From: JACRBR01 sp964371355
GTDB taxonomy: Bacteria; Chloroflexota; Dehalococcoidia; DSTF01; JACRBR01
Reading direction: 5' to 3'
Assembly: GCA_964371355.1 (NCBI GenBank)
Contig: CAYJMG010000005.1
Coordinates: 1-64,000 of the forward strand
Length of the DNA: 64,000 bases
Shown here: one piece after another, positions 40,445-48,532 of the stretch
Layout of the letters: every line of letters begins with the position of its first letter
Position numbering within the stretch: position 1 is the stretch's first letter
Translations under genes and position numbers: made by a program
Notes under the pieces: generated by a model
What the model was told of the DNA's origin: nothing
Databases searched by the model: none
Seen by the model: only the letters and a program-made list of their open reading frames with translations

Positions 40445-41509
40445 CTATCGGCGGCCGCGGAGGGCCCGCCGCGCTGCCTCGACCGCGGCAATCTCGTCGA
40501 GCGAGCCCTCCATGACCGTGCGCTGGCGTGTCTCGGTGACATGCAGGTAGATCTGCGTCGTGTTGGGGTTGCTGTGGCCCAACAGCTCCTGCACCACCCG
40601 CAGCTCCGCCCCGTTGTCCAGCAGGTGTGTCGCGAAGCTGTGACGCAGCAGGTGCGGGTGCACCCGCTTGTCGATACCGGCCTTCAGGGCGTACTTGCGC
40701 ACCAGGATCTGGATCGCCCGCTGGCTCAGCCTGGTCCCGAACCGGTTGACGAAGACGGCCGCACCGGGCTGCGCCGCCGGCTTCTGGCGGCGAGGACCCT
40801 CTGTCGCAGCCGTTGCGCCTGGGGACTTCGCCCGCCCCGGCTGGGCGCGTTTCTGGAGCGCGATACGGCCCTCCTCGCCGTACAGCTCGAGCGCGGCGCG
40901 CGCCGGCTCGCCCATGACGACGACTCGCTCCTTGTTGCCTTTGCCTCGGACGCGGATCGCCCGGTGGTCGAAGTCGACATCGCCGATGTCCAGCCCGTGT
41001 GCCTCCGAAACGCGCAGTCCGCTCGCGTACATGACCTCCAGCAGCGCGCGGTCGCGCTGGTCCTCCGGGCGCGATCCCGTCGCGGAGGCGATCAGGGCCG
41101 CGATATCGTCCTGCGTCAGCACGTGCGGAAGCCGCCGCGCCTGCTTCGGCCCGCTGACCAGCGCCAGCGGGTCGTCGCGCATTTCCCCGACGAGTCGCAG
41201 CCAGCGGTAGAAGCCCTTGACTGTGCTCACCCGGCGCGTGACCGAGGCCTGCGCCACGCCGCCCTCCTGCATCTCCGCCAGGTACGACCGGAACCGGGGC
41301 CGCACGATGCCGGTCAGGCTCACGCCAACCTCTTCGAGCCAGGCGAAGTAGTGGCGCAGGTCCGTGCGGTAGTTGCGCAGCGTGAATTGGGAGAGATTGC
41401 GGCCGCCCTCCAGGTCCGCCAAGTACCGCGCCAGGAGCGTCTCGGCGGCAGCGGCGTCGAAGTCCGTCGCGGCGGCCAGCTTTTCGCGGACAGGGGAGTG
41501 GGCATTCAT
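40445..41509 (-). CDS. XerC/XerD-type tyrosine recombinase
   Basis: The 354 residues have a SAM-like core-binding domain (about 15-110, LADLEGGRNLSQFTLRNYRT) and a catalytic domain (about 125-340) with Arg in ASGLRVSEA, Lys in RGKGNKERVV, HLLRHSFATH, the GHSNPNTTQ helix and the nucleophile Tyr in IYLHVTETRQR. All active-site residues are present. It is longer than XerC of E. coli because of an Ala/Pro/Lys-rich insert of about 28 residues between the Lys hairpin and the HxxR helix. It may be the chromosome-dimer resolvase. No integrated element is visible. Confidence 0.88.
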   Translation of the reverse strand: MNAHSPVREKLAAATDFDAAAAETLLARYLADLEGGRNLSQFTLRNYRTDLRHYFAWLEEVGVSLTGIVRPRFRSYLAEMQEGGVAQASVTRRVSTVKGFYRWLRLVGEMRDDPLALVSGPKQARRLPHVLTQDDIAALIASATGSRPEDQRDRALLEVMYASGLRVSEAHGLDIGDVDFDHRAIRVRGKGNKERVVVMGEPARAALELYGEEGRIALQKRAQPGRAKSPGATAATEGPRRQKPAAQPGAAVFVNRFGTRLSQRAIQILVRKYALKAGIDKRVHPHLLRHSFATHLLDNGAELRVVQELLGHSNPNTTQIYLHVTETRQRTVMEGSLDEIAAVEAARRALRGRR

Positions 41510-41836
41510 AGTGCGATCATGGCATACGCGCGGCCGTCGTTGCCATGAGGGTTCTCCCTCATGCGTGGGCTGACGCAGGAGCCGCCTTTTCATAGAGGGA
41601 CGTCGAGGAAGGTCGAGGGATGAAGATAGTTCATTCGTACCTCCCGGCGCTCGCACAGGGTAGTTAGCATCGAAGTGTTGGAGTGCGCGTCAGAGGCATA
41701 CGGGGAAGCCTCCCGTATAGGCGCGTAAGCAGTTTATACTTAAGAAACCCGGCGCCTGTGCCGGGAATCGATCTCGGCGACCGAACCCACCCTGAATCCC
41801 AGCGAGTGGCCCCGCAGGCCCGGGAGAGATAGAGCC
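41510..41836 (+). promoter_or_regulatory. 327-bp divergent region with a -10 box and leader hairpin
   Basis: No gene. TATACT at 41735-41740 is a good -10 for the acyl-CoA synthetase gene; no matching -35 was found. A CCCGGC-GCCTGT-GCCGGG hairpin (41748-41765) would form at the 5' end of the message. GGGAGAGA precedes the start codon at 41837. Confidence 0.45.
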
Positions 41837-43783
41837 ATGGTGTTGGACAAGCTTCGGCTATTCGGCGCGGACCAGGCGGATCGCGCGTTGGATGCGGGCC
41901 GCGGGCCGGACGGCGAGCCGGCGACCTTCCGCGACCTTCTGGAGGATGTCCGTCGCCAGTGGGGCGACAAGATCGCCTTCCAGCAGAAGGTCCGTCGCGA
42001 ATGGCAGCGTGTCTCCTACGTCCACGTCTACAACCAGAGCTACGAGCTGGCCGCGGGCTTGGCTTCCCTTGGACTCCACAAGGGGGACCGCGTCGCCATC
42101 GTCGCGGAGAACAGCATCGAGTGGGTCTGCGGATACTACTCCATTGTGCTCAACGGCGGCGTCGGCGTCCCGATCTACTACGACTTGCAGCCCTCGGAGG
42201 TCGATGACGCGCTCCAGCGCAGCGGTGCCCGCATCGCTTTCGTGACGGCCCGCTCACTCAAGAAGTTCGAGGGCGCGCTCCAGCGCCTGGACACGCTGGT
42301 GGTCATTGGCGACGCATCGCGCAAGGTTGACGACGTGCCGGCGTCGCTCCGGAAGTCCGGCCCGCGCATCGTGGCGTTCGAGGACCTTCCCGGTCTGGCT
42401 ACGCCCGAGAGCAGGGACGCCGTGGCGCACGCCTCTGTAGCGCCCGACGACCTGGCCTCCATCGTATTCACTTCGGGGACCTCGGGCGGCATGAAGGGCG
42501 TCATGCTCACGCACTGCAACTTCATGACGAACCTGCAACAGGTGCGAAAGTCCATCCCCTTCAACGAGCGCGACCGGTTGGCGATCGTGCTGCCGATGCA
42601 CCACGCCTTCCCCTTCACCGTGACCATGGTCGTGGCGCCCATGGTCGGTGGCGAGGTGACGTTCGAGAACGACCTGCGGCGCATCCGCGACCGCATGGCC
42701 GAGATCAAGCCGACCCTGTTCCTGGGTGTGCCGCAGCTCTTCGAGATCATGTGGCGCAACATCTTGCACAGCATCGAAGTGCAGGGTCGTATGGAGACGT
42801 TCCAGAAGGGGCTCCGCATCGCCGAAGCGACCAAGAAGCGCACCGGCGTCAACATCGGCCGGATCGTCTTCCGGGAGCTGCACAACCGCCTCGGTGGCAG
42901 CCTTCGGTTCGCGGTCAGTGGTGGCGCCGCGCTGAACCCGCAGGTGGGGCTGAACTTCGCGAAGATCGGCCTGCCCATCATCCAGGGCTGGGGCCTCACG
43001 GAGGCTTCGCCGGTACTCGCGGCCCAGCGGTGGAGCCCGCGCAAGTTCTACATGTCGAACTACTACGAGGAGCGATTCGGCACTGTTGGCCAGGCGCTCG
43101 AAGGCGTCGAGATCGGCCTCATCGATGTCCCGGAGAAGGAGCTGTACGTCCACCTGCACGGCGAGGGAGAGCTTGTCGCGCGCGGGGACAACATCACGCC
43201 CGGGTACTGGCAGGCCGAGGACACGACACGCGCGGCCAAGGTAGGCGAATGGCTGCGGACGGGCGACGTCGGCCGCATCGACGACGAAGGGAACGTCTGG
43301 ATCACGGGCCGGAGCAAGTTCGTCATCGTCCTTGACTCTGGCGAGAAAATCCACCCCGACGAGGTCGAGGAGAAGCTCGAACTCAGCCCGGTGATCGAAG
43401 ACGTCGTAGTCGTCGGCCGCAAGGTGCGGGGCAAGATCCAGCCGTCGGCCATTGTCTACCCCAGCTACGACGCGGTCCGCGAGCGCCTGGGTGAGAAGCC
43501 CCCGTCCCTCGAGGCCGTACGTGCGCTCGTGAAGGACGAGATCGACCGCTGCGAGCGCGATATCGCCCCCTACAAGCGCACGGTCGACCTCATGCTGACG
43601 GACGAGCCGCTCCCGAAGACGCCCGGGCTGCGGAAGGTCGTGCGTGGGAGCATCCGCGACGAATACACCTTCGACCTGGGCCGATGGACAGCGGGCTGGC
43701 CCGACCACCTCGCCGCCATCGCCACGCCAGGCAGCGCCGAGTCGGACGACGAGACGGAAGCCACGGCCGCTGTCGCCGGCTGA
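41837..43783 (+). CDS. long-chain acyl-CoA synthetase (AMP-forming)
   Basis: The 648-residue ANL-superfamily ligase has the phosphate loop VFTSGTSGGMKGVMLTH (about 212-228), a PMHHAFPFTVTMV segment, the adenine motif QGWGLTEASPVL, the hinge WLRTGDVGRIDDEGNVWITG and the C-terminal VLDSGEKIHPDEVEEKLE. This layout matches FadD15/AAE-type fatty acyl-CoA synthetases that activate long-chain fatty acids at the membrane. It starts ATG 41837. The HppA pyrophosphatase gene is convergent and could use the PPi this reaction releases. Confidence 0.92.
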   Translation: MVLDKLRLFGADQADRALDAGRGPDGEPATFRDLLEDVRRQWGDKIAFQQKVRREWQRVSYVHVYNQSYELAAGLASLGLHKGDRVAIVAENSIEWVCGYYSIVLNGGVGVPIYYDLQPSEVDDALQRSGARIAFVTARSLKKFEGALQRLDTLVVIGDASRKVDDVPASLRKSGPRIVAFEDLPGLATPESRDAVAHASVAPDDLASIVFTSGTSGGMKGVMLTHCNFMTNLQQVRKSIPFNERDRLAIVLPMHHAFPFTVTMVVAPMVGGEVTFENDLRRIRDRMAEIKPTLFLGVPQLFEIMWRNILHSIEVQGRMETFQKGLRIAEATKKRTGVNIGRIVFRELHNRLGGSLRFAVSGGAALNPQVGLNFAKIGLPIIQGWGLTEASPVLAAQRWSPRKFYMSNYYEERFGTVGQALEGVEIGLIDVPEKELYVHLHGEGELVARGDNITPGYWQAEDTTRAAKVGEWLRTGDVGRIDDEGNVWITGRSKFVIVLDSGEKIHPDEVEEKLELSPVIEDVVVVGRKVRGKIQPSAIVYPSYDAVRERLGEKPPSLEAVRALVKDEIDRCERDIAPYKRTVDLMLTDEPLPKTPGLRKVVRGSIRDEYTFDLGRWTAGWPDHLAAIATPGSAESDDETEATAAVAG

Positions 43784-43799
43784 CAAAGCCGCGTAGGGC

Positions 43800-43830
43800 G
43801 TAGGGGCGCAGCCCGCCGCGCCCTTCCCGA
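43800..43830. repeat. dispersed palindromic repeat, family B copy 2
   Basis: GTAGGGGCG-start element nearly identical to 4130-4160, directly after the acyl-CoA synthetase stop. Confidence 0.55.
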
Positions 43831-43853
43831 GGGATAAACACTCGCACCGCACG

Positions 43854-43887
43854 AAGAAGGGGCTCCCCTCGTTGGGAGCCCCTTCTT
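43854..43887. terminator. bidirectional intrinsic terminator
   Basis: A perfect 14-bp stem AAGAAGGGGCTCCC / GGGAGCCCCTTCTT with a CTCGTT loop lies between convergent genes. The stem ends supply an A-run on one side and a T-run on the other, so it can stop transcripts from both the acyl-CoA synthetase and hppA. Confidence 0.92.
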
Positions 43888-43923
43888 TGCGTCCTTCGTG
43901 TGCCTTCGCGGACCCGCCGCGGC

Positions 43924-46200
43924 CTAGGTCGCGATGAAGAGCGGCGCCAGCACCAGCGTGATCGTCGCCAGCAGCTTGATCAGCACGTGCAGCGAAGGCC
44001 CGGCCGTGTCCTTGAACGGGTCGCCGATGGTGTCACCGACGACGGCGGCCTTGTGGGCCTCGCTGCCCTTGCCGAGCACGTTGCCCTTCTCGTCCGTCAG
44101 CCCGCCCGACTCGATGAACTTCTTCGCATTGTCCCAGGCCCCCCCGCCGTTGTTCAGCACGGTCGCCATCAGGATGCCTCCGATGGTGCCCACGATGAGC
44201 ACGCCGGCCACCGCCAGCCACCCGGAAGCGTCCTCGTACACCACGCCGTTCACGACGACTTCTGAGTCGCGCGTGAACCTGAAGATCAACCCCACGGCGA
44301 CTGGAAGCCCCACTGCGAGGATGCCCGGCAAGATCATCTGGCGCAGCGCTGCCTTGGCCGTGATGTCCACGGCGCGGTGGTAGTCCGGCCGCGAGGTCCC
44401 CGCGAGAATGCCCGGGTCGGCCCGGAACTGCCGCCGGACCTCTTCGATAATCGCCCCGGCTGCATTGCCGACGGCGCGGATGGCCAGCGAGCTGAACAGG
44501 AACACCAGCATCACGCCCAGCAGCCCGCCCACGAACACGTCCACGTTCGCCAGGTCGATGGGCAGCTCCTGCGTCAACGGGATTCCGAGCCGCTCCTTCA
44601 CCTTGTCCAGGTACGCGGAGAACAGCAGGAACGCCGCCAGACCGGCGGAGGCCACCGCATAGCCCTTGGTCAGCGCCTTCGTCGTGTTGCCCACGGCATC
44701 CAGCTTGTCCGTGATCTCCCGCGCGCTTTCAGGCGCCCCCGACATCTCAGTAATGCCGCCCGCGTTGTCGGTGATCGGCCCGAACGTGTCCATGCTCAGG
44801 ATGTACGCGGCCGACATGAGCATGCCCATCGTCGCCACGGCCGTCCCGAAGATGCCGGTCGTGAACGCGGGGATGGTCGCCTGGCCGTCGCCGAACACGT
44901 CGGCCTGGGAACCCAGGGTGAACGATACGATGAGCGCCAGGCCGATCGAGATCGCCGTCATCGCCGTCGTCTCGAAGCCGACAGCCGTGCCGATGATCAC
45001 GTTCGTAGCAGGCCCTGTCCGCGATGCCTGCGCGATCTCCTGCACTGGCCGCCAGGAGCCGGCCGTGTAGTACTGCGTGATGTACACGAAGGCGATGCCT
45101 GTGATGATGCCGGTGATGCCGCAGAGGAAGAACCAGTACCACTCGTCGCCCAGCATCGTGTACGTCGTGATGAATAGCCCGACCACCGACAGCGCCGACA
45201 CGATGAAGAAGCCGAAGTTCAGCGGCTGCATCGGGTCCTGCTTGCTGTGCGGGTCGCTGCTCGTGAAGAACGGCACGGAAATGAGCCCGGCCATCGTGGC
45301 AATCACCCCGAACGACCGCAGAATCAGCGGGAACATAATCCACTCAATGTCCCGCGTGACCGTATAGATAGCGACACCCAGGATCATCGCGCCGATGTTC
45401 TCGGCCGACATGGACTCGAACAGGTCAGCGCCGCGGCCCGCGCAGTCGCCGACGTTGTCGCCCACCAGGTCCGCGACCACTGCCGCATTCCGCGGGTCGT
45501 CCTCCGGGATGCCCGCCTCCACCTTCCCGACGAGGTCCGCACCCACGTCCGCGGCTTTCGTGTAGATTCCGCCGCCCAGCTGCGCGAACAACGCTACGAA
45601 GCTGGCCCCGAATCCGAACCCGACGATCAGGAACGGGGTGATCTCGTACGGATTGTCCAGCACCTTGCTGTAGGTGAAGAAGATGCCGGAGACGCCCAGC
45701 AGGCTCAGCGCCACCACCAGGAACCCCGATACGGCGCCACCCCTCAAAGAAACCGTGATCGCATCCTTGAGGCTGTGTTGTGCCGCTGCCGCCGTCCGGA
45801 TGTTCGACCGCACCGCGATGAACATACCGATGTAGCCGGCCAGCGCCGAACAGAACGCCCCCACCAGGAAGGCGATGCCCGTCAGCATGCCCTCCTGCCA
45901 GCGCCCTACGACCTCCTCGCCGAATATCGGCGCACCAGTCGTGGGGTCAGGGACGATCTCCTTGACGCCCTCGGAAATCGAGCCGACCAGCACCCCGACC
46001 CCGACGGCGGTCACCAGGGCCATGATCGCGATGGTCCGGTACTGCCTCGAAAGGAAGGCCATCGCCCCTTCGAAGATCATGTCCGCGATCTCTTGCATCG
46101 CGGCCGTGCCCGTATCGCGCCGCAGCACGTCCCACGCCAGCCAGAGCGCGAACAGCGCCGCCGCCGCTCCCGTGACCGGCACCATGAAGATGAGTTCCAT
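43924..46200 (-). CDS. hppA: membrane-bound proton-translocating pyrophosphatase, K+-independent
   Basis: The 758-residue protein has about 16 transmembrane helices and the PPi-binding core GGGIYTKAADVGADLVGKVE, then DDPRNAAVVADLVGDNVGDC, and the C-terminal AAVVGDTIGDPFKDTAGPSL. The diagnostic position reads GNTTKALTKGY: Lys and Thr there mark the K+-independent H+-pumping class, whereas K+-dependent enzymes have Ala and Gly or Ala. It pumps protons at the expense of PPi. ATG 46200 follows GGGAGGAGA. Its leader holds a terminator-like hairpin. Confidence 0.95.
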   Translation of the reverse strand: MELIFMVPVTGAAAALFALWLAWDVLRRDTGTAAMQEIADMIFEGAMAFLSRQYRTIAIMALVTAVGVGVLVGSISEGVKEIVPDPTTGAPIFGEEVVGRWQEGMLTGIAFLVGAFCSALAGYIGMFIAVRSNIRTAAAAQHSLKDAITVSLRGGAVSGFLVVALSLLGVSGIFFTYSKVLDNPYEITPFLIVGFGFGASFVALFAQLGGGIYTKAADVGADLVGKVEAGIPEDDPRNAAVVADLVGDNVGDCAGRGADLFESMSAENIGAMILGVAIYTVTRDIEWIMFPLILRSFGVIATMAGLISVPFFTSSDPHSKQDPMQPLNFGFFIVSALSVVGLFITTYTMLGDEWYWFFLCGITGIITGIAFVYITQYYTAGSWRPVQEIAQASRTGPATNVIIGTAVGFETTAMTAISIGLALIVSFTLGSQADVFGDGQATIPAFTTGIFGTAVATMGMLMSAAYILSMDTFGPITDNAGGITEMSGAPESAREITDKLDAVGNTTKALTKGYAVASAGLAAFLLFSAYLDKVKERLGIPLTQELPIDLANVDVFVGGLLGVMLVFLFSSLAIRAVGNAAGAIIEEVRRQFRADPGILAGTSRPDYHRAVDITAKAALRQMILPGILAVGLPVAVGLIFRFTRDSEVVVNGVVYEDASGWLAVAGVLIVGTIGGILMATVLNNGGGAWDNAKKFIESGGLTDEKGNVLGKGSEAHKAAVVGDTIGDPFKDTAGPSLHVLIKLLATITLVLAPLFIAT

Positions 46201-46290
46201 CGGCGTCTCCTCCCGCTCGCTGCCCCGCGAGCCACGTCGTGGTTGTTGGCCCGCGCCTGTCAAGTCGCGCGGTCTTACGGACACACAAAA

Positions 46291-46310
46291 GGAGGTGCCG
46301 GGGCACCCCC
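46291..46310 (-). terminator. terminator-like hairpin in the hppA leader
   Basis: On the minus strand GGGGGTGCC-CC-GGCACCTCC (one mismatched pair) is followed by TTTTGTGTG, an intrinsic-terminator shape about 90 bp upstream of hppA and on its own strand. No minus-strand gene lies upstream of it, so it may attenuate hppA or insulate the divergent promoters. Confidence 0.5.
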
Positions 46311-46323
46311 TCAAAGCGCGGCA

Positions 46324-46352
46324 AGTCTAACGTGCGATCAGTCCTCAATCAA
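46324..46352 (-). promoter_or_regulatory. hppA promoter candidate
   Basis: On the minus strand: -35 TTGATT (46352-46347), 17-bp spacer, -10 TAGACT (46329-46324). Transcription would begin near 46317, just before the leader hairpin. Confidence 0.5.
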
Positions 46353-46383
46353 GAAATCGCGGTCCCCCGCCGCTTCCGCTTCG

Positions 46384-46412
46384 TTGACGGTAACCAGACC
46401 CGGTCGTATTAT
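46384..46412 (+). promoter_or_regulatory. strong promoter of the dehydratase operon
   Basis: -35 TTGACG (46384-46389), 17-bp spacer, -10 TATTAT (46407-46412), five of six matches in each box. The start would be near 46419, giving a leader of about 65 nt before the first ATG. Confidence 0.75.
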
Positions 46413-46427
46413 CTCGAAGCTGCGAAC

Positions 46428-46443
46428 CTCACGTAAACGTGAG
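46428..46443. promoter_or_regulatory. palindromic operator of the dehydratase operon
   Basis: CTCACGT-AA-ACGTGAG, perfect 7-bp arms, 16 bp downstream of the -10 box and about 10 bp after the predicted transcription start. This is a usual place for a repressor to block elongation; no regulator gene is adjacent. Confidence 0.65.
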
Positions 46444-46484
46444 ACTCCACCCGCCGCCGCGGGCGCCGAAATGTGAGGTGCCTC

Positions 46485-46982
46485 ATGACCACCACCAACT
46501 CCTCCGTCATCACCGACGAGATGCGTGCCGCTATTGGCGTCGACGGCCCGCCCTCCGTGCTCGAGGTCGAGAAGACGAACTGCCGCATGTTCGCACGCTC
46601 CGTCGGGCACAAGGACGCGATCTTCTACGACGAAGACGCCGCGAAGGCCGCCGGCTACCGCGGCGTCGTCGCACCGCCCGGGTTTCTGGGGACGCCCATC
46701 TTCAACCCGAACCGTCCTGCCGGCGCGCCAGGCGAGATGGGCGGCCGCGGCTTCAGCATCCCCTACAAGCGCGTGCTGAACGGCGGTACGGAGTACGAAT
46801 ACTTCCCCGAAAACGATGTCATCTGCTCCGGCGACACGATCACCGCTCGCACGAAGGTCTCCGGGTTCGAGGAGACGACGGGCTCGCTCGGCCCCATGCT
46901 CATCACGCGGCGGGAGACCACATACACGAACCAACACGGCAAGGTCGTCGCCAAGCTGTATGGCACCGTGATCCAGTACTAG
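46485..46982 (+). CDS. FAS1-like dehydratase / HadA-type N-terminal MaoC protein (copy 1)
   Basis: The 165 residues match the MaoC N-terminal (FAS1-like dehydratase) domain: EKTNCRMFARSVGHKDAIFY, YRGVVAPPGFLGTP and GGTEYEYFPENDVICSGDTI. In mycobacterial HadA such subunits bind the acyl chain and pair with a HadB subunit carrying the catalytic His/Asp. That partner is encoded next. The ATG at 46485 follows GAGGTG. It is the first gene of the operon behind the strong promoter and palindrome. Confidence 0.85.
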   Translation: MTTTNSSVITDEMRAAIGVDGPPSVLEVEKTNCRMFARSVGHKDAIFYDEDAAKAAGYRGVVAPPGFLGTPIFNPNRPAGAPGEMGGRGFSIPYKRVLNGGTEYEYFPENDVICSGDTITARTKVSGFEETTGSLGPMLITRRETTYTNQHGKVVAKLYGTVIQY

Positions 46983-46993
46983 CCGGAACTTTA

Positions 46994-47014
46994 GCGCGGG
47001 CCTTCAGCCCGTGC
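46994..47014. repeat. REP-like palindrome (family A, diverged)
   Basis: GCGCGGGC-C-TTC-AGCCCGTGC, related to the RAYT-associated REPs but with stem changes; it sits between the first two dehydratase genes. Confidence 0.6.
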
Positions 47015-47035
47015 GGGTTCGCGGAGGTAACAGCC

Positions 47036-47467
47036 ATGCCACAGGTCTACTTCGAAGATGTGCAAGAGGGGCAGGAGATCCCCGAACTCAAGAAGAACTG
47101 CAGCACCCAGCAGCTCGTGCTCTGGGCCGCCGGTTCCGGCGACTTCTACCAGATTCACTACGATAAGGACTTCGCACAGGGCACGGGGCTGCCCGGCCTC
47201 ATCGTGCACGGCGCCCTCAAGCACGCCTTCCTCGGCCAGCTCATCCACGACTGGGTCGCGCCCGCCGGCTACGTCCGCAAGTTCGGCTGCTCGTACCGCG
47301 GCATGGATTACCCGAGCGAGGACATTCGCTGCCGCGGCGTCGTGAAGCGCAAGTACGCGGAGGACGGCAAGAACTTCGTCGAACTCGACGTCTGGACCGA
47401 GAACCCGGAAGGCAAGAAGACCTCGCCCGGCACCGCCACGGTGGCGCTGCCGTCGAAGGCCTCATAG
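47036..47467 (+). CDS. MaoC/HadB-type (R)-specific enoyl hydratase subunit (copy 1)
   Basis: The 143-residue hot-dog-fold protein carries the hydratase motif with Asp and His in GSGDFYQIHYDKDFA, the PGLIVHGALKHAFLG helix and a C-terminal TSPGTATVALPS strand. The canonical DxNPLH is altered to DFYQIH, but the catalytic Asp and His positions remain. With the preceding HadA-like subunit it should hydrate enoyl-CoA or dehydrate 3-hydroxyacyl thioesters. GGAGG precedes ATG 47036. Confidence 0.87.
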   Translation: MPQVYFEDVQEGQEIPELKKNCSTQQLVLWAAGSGDFYQIHYDKDFAQGTGLPGLIVHGALKHAFLGQLIHDWVAPAGYVRKFGCSYRGMDYPSEDIRCRGVVKRKYAEDGKNFVELDVWTENPEGKKTSPGTATVALPSKAS

Positions 47468-47545
47468 CACGCCTGATGGCACGATTGGACGGGCGCTGGG
47501 CCCAGCGGCCCTCCTGCCCGGGGGGACAACGACAGGAGAACCGAT

Positions 47546-48031
47546 TTGGCTGACGTATTCGAGGTAACAGACGAGATCAAGGCCCAGTACGGGAAGGAGA
47601 CCGAGCCCTGGGTGTCGGAGGTCACGACGACCAGCGTGCGTATGTACGCCCGCGGCATCGGCTCGACCGACCCCCTCCACTACGATGTCGACTACGCGAA
47701 GTCACAGGGCTTTCGCAGCATCGTCGCGCCGATGGGCTACGTCGGCACGCCTGTGTTCCACCCGGACACGAATGACGGCACCTTCGGCTTTCCCCGCCGC
47801 GGCGGTGGGGCACGCCTCAACCTCCCGACCAAGGGCCTCCTCGATGGCGGCACGGAGACGGAGTACCTCGACTACATCTGCGCCGGCGACACACTCGTCG
47901 AGACGTCACACCTCGCCGAGGTGAAGGTGCGCGGGAACATGGTCTTCGTCACCAACGAAGCCGTGTTCAAGGACCAGGCCACCGGCAAGGTCGTCGCCAG
48001 GCAGCGCCTGACATCGATTCATCTCGGCTAG
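47546..48031 (+). CDS. FAS1-like dehydratase / HadA-type protein (copy 2)
   Basis: The 161-residue paralogue of the gene at 46485 has VTTTSVRMYARGIGSTDPLH, FRSIVAPMGYVGTPVFHPD and GGTETEYLDYICAGDTLVE. It starts with TTG 47546 after AGGAGAACC. It pairs with the MaoC gene 19 bp downstream, repeating the two-gene module. Here the first helix contains DPLHYD, so this copy keeps a hydratase-like Asp/His pair that copy 1 lacks. Confidence 0.85.
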   Translation: MADVFEVTDEIKAQYGKETEPWVSEVTTTSVRMYARGIGSTDPLHYDVDYAKSQGFRSIVAPMGYVGTPVFHPDTNDGTFGFPRRGGGARLNLPTKGLLDGGTETEYLDYICAGDTLVETSHLAEVKVRGNMVFVTNEAVFKDQATGKVVARQRLTSIHLG

Positions 48032-48050
48032 CACGAAAGGCGACACAGCC

Positions 48051-48488
48051 ATGGCTGACCAGACGTACTTCGAGGACGTGAAGGAAGGGCAGGAACTCGC
48101 TTCGTTCACGATCGCTCCGGACAAGCAGCAGCTCGTGAAGTTCGCGGCGGGAAGCGGCGACTTTAACCCGCTCCACTTCGATGAGAAGTTCCCCATGCTC
48201 AAGGGGATGGGCCTCCAGGACAACATCGTGCACGGGCGATTCAAGTACGCCCAGGTCGGGCGTCTGGTGTTCGCCTTCGCCGGGCCGAAGGGACGCGTGA
48301 AGAAGTTCGGCGTCAGCTATCGAGGCATGGACCTCATCGGCAAGCCCATCACCGTGAAGGGCGTCGTCACCGCCAAGAAGCAGGAGGGCGGCGAGAACCT
48401 CGTCGAGCTGGATATCTGGACCGAGGACGCCGACGGCAAGAAGACCACCCCCGGCACCGCCACCGTCGCTCTCCCGACCAAGGGATAG
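48051..48488 (+). CDS. MaoC/HadB-type (R)-specific enoyl hydratase subunit (copy 2)
   Basis: The 145-residue paralogue of the gene at 47036 has the canonical catalytic motif GSGDFNPLHFDEKFP (DxNPLH), then NIVHGRFKYAQVGRLVF and a TTPGTATVALPTKG end almost identical to copy 1. It completes the second hydratase module. Same operon as its neighbours, upstream of an MFE-2-type dehydrogenase that would take the hydrated product. Confidence 0.9.
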   Translation: MADQTYFEDVKEGQELASFTIAPDKQQLVKFAAGSGDFNPLHFDEKFPMLKGMGLQDNIVHGRFKYAQVGRLVFAFAGPKGRVKKFGVSYRGMDLIGKPITVKGVVTAKKQEGGENLVELDIWTEDADGKKTTPGTATVALPTKG

Positions 48489-48532
48489 CTGGCGAGGCTG
48501 ATCGGACAGCTCACTGACAGGCGGATAACCTC

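Noticed and set aside
46257..46262. TTGACA on the minus strand as the hppA -35 box.
   Set aside because: No -10-like hexamer lies 16-19 bp downstream; TTGATT/TAGACT farther upstream is a better pair.
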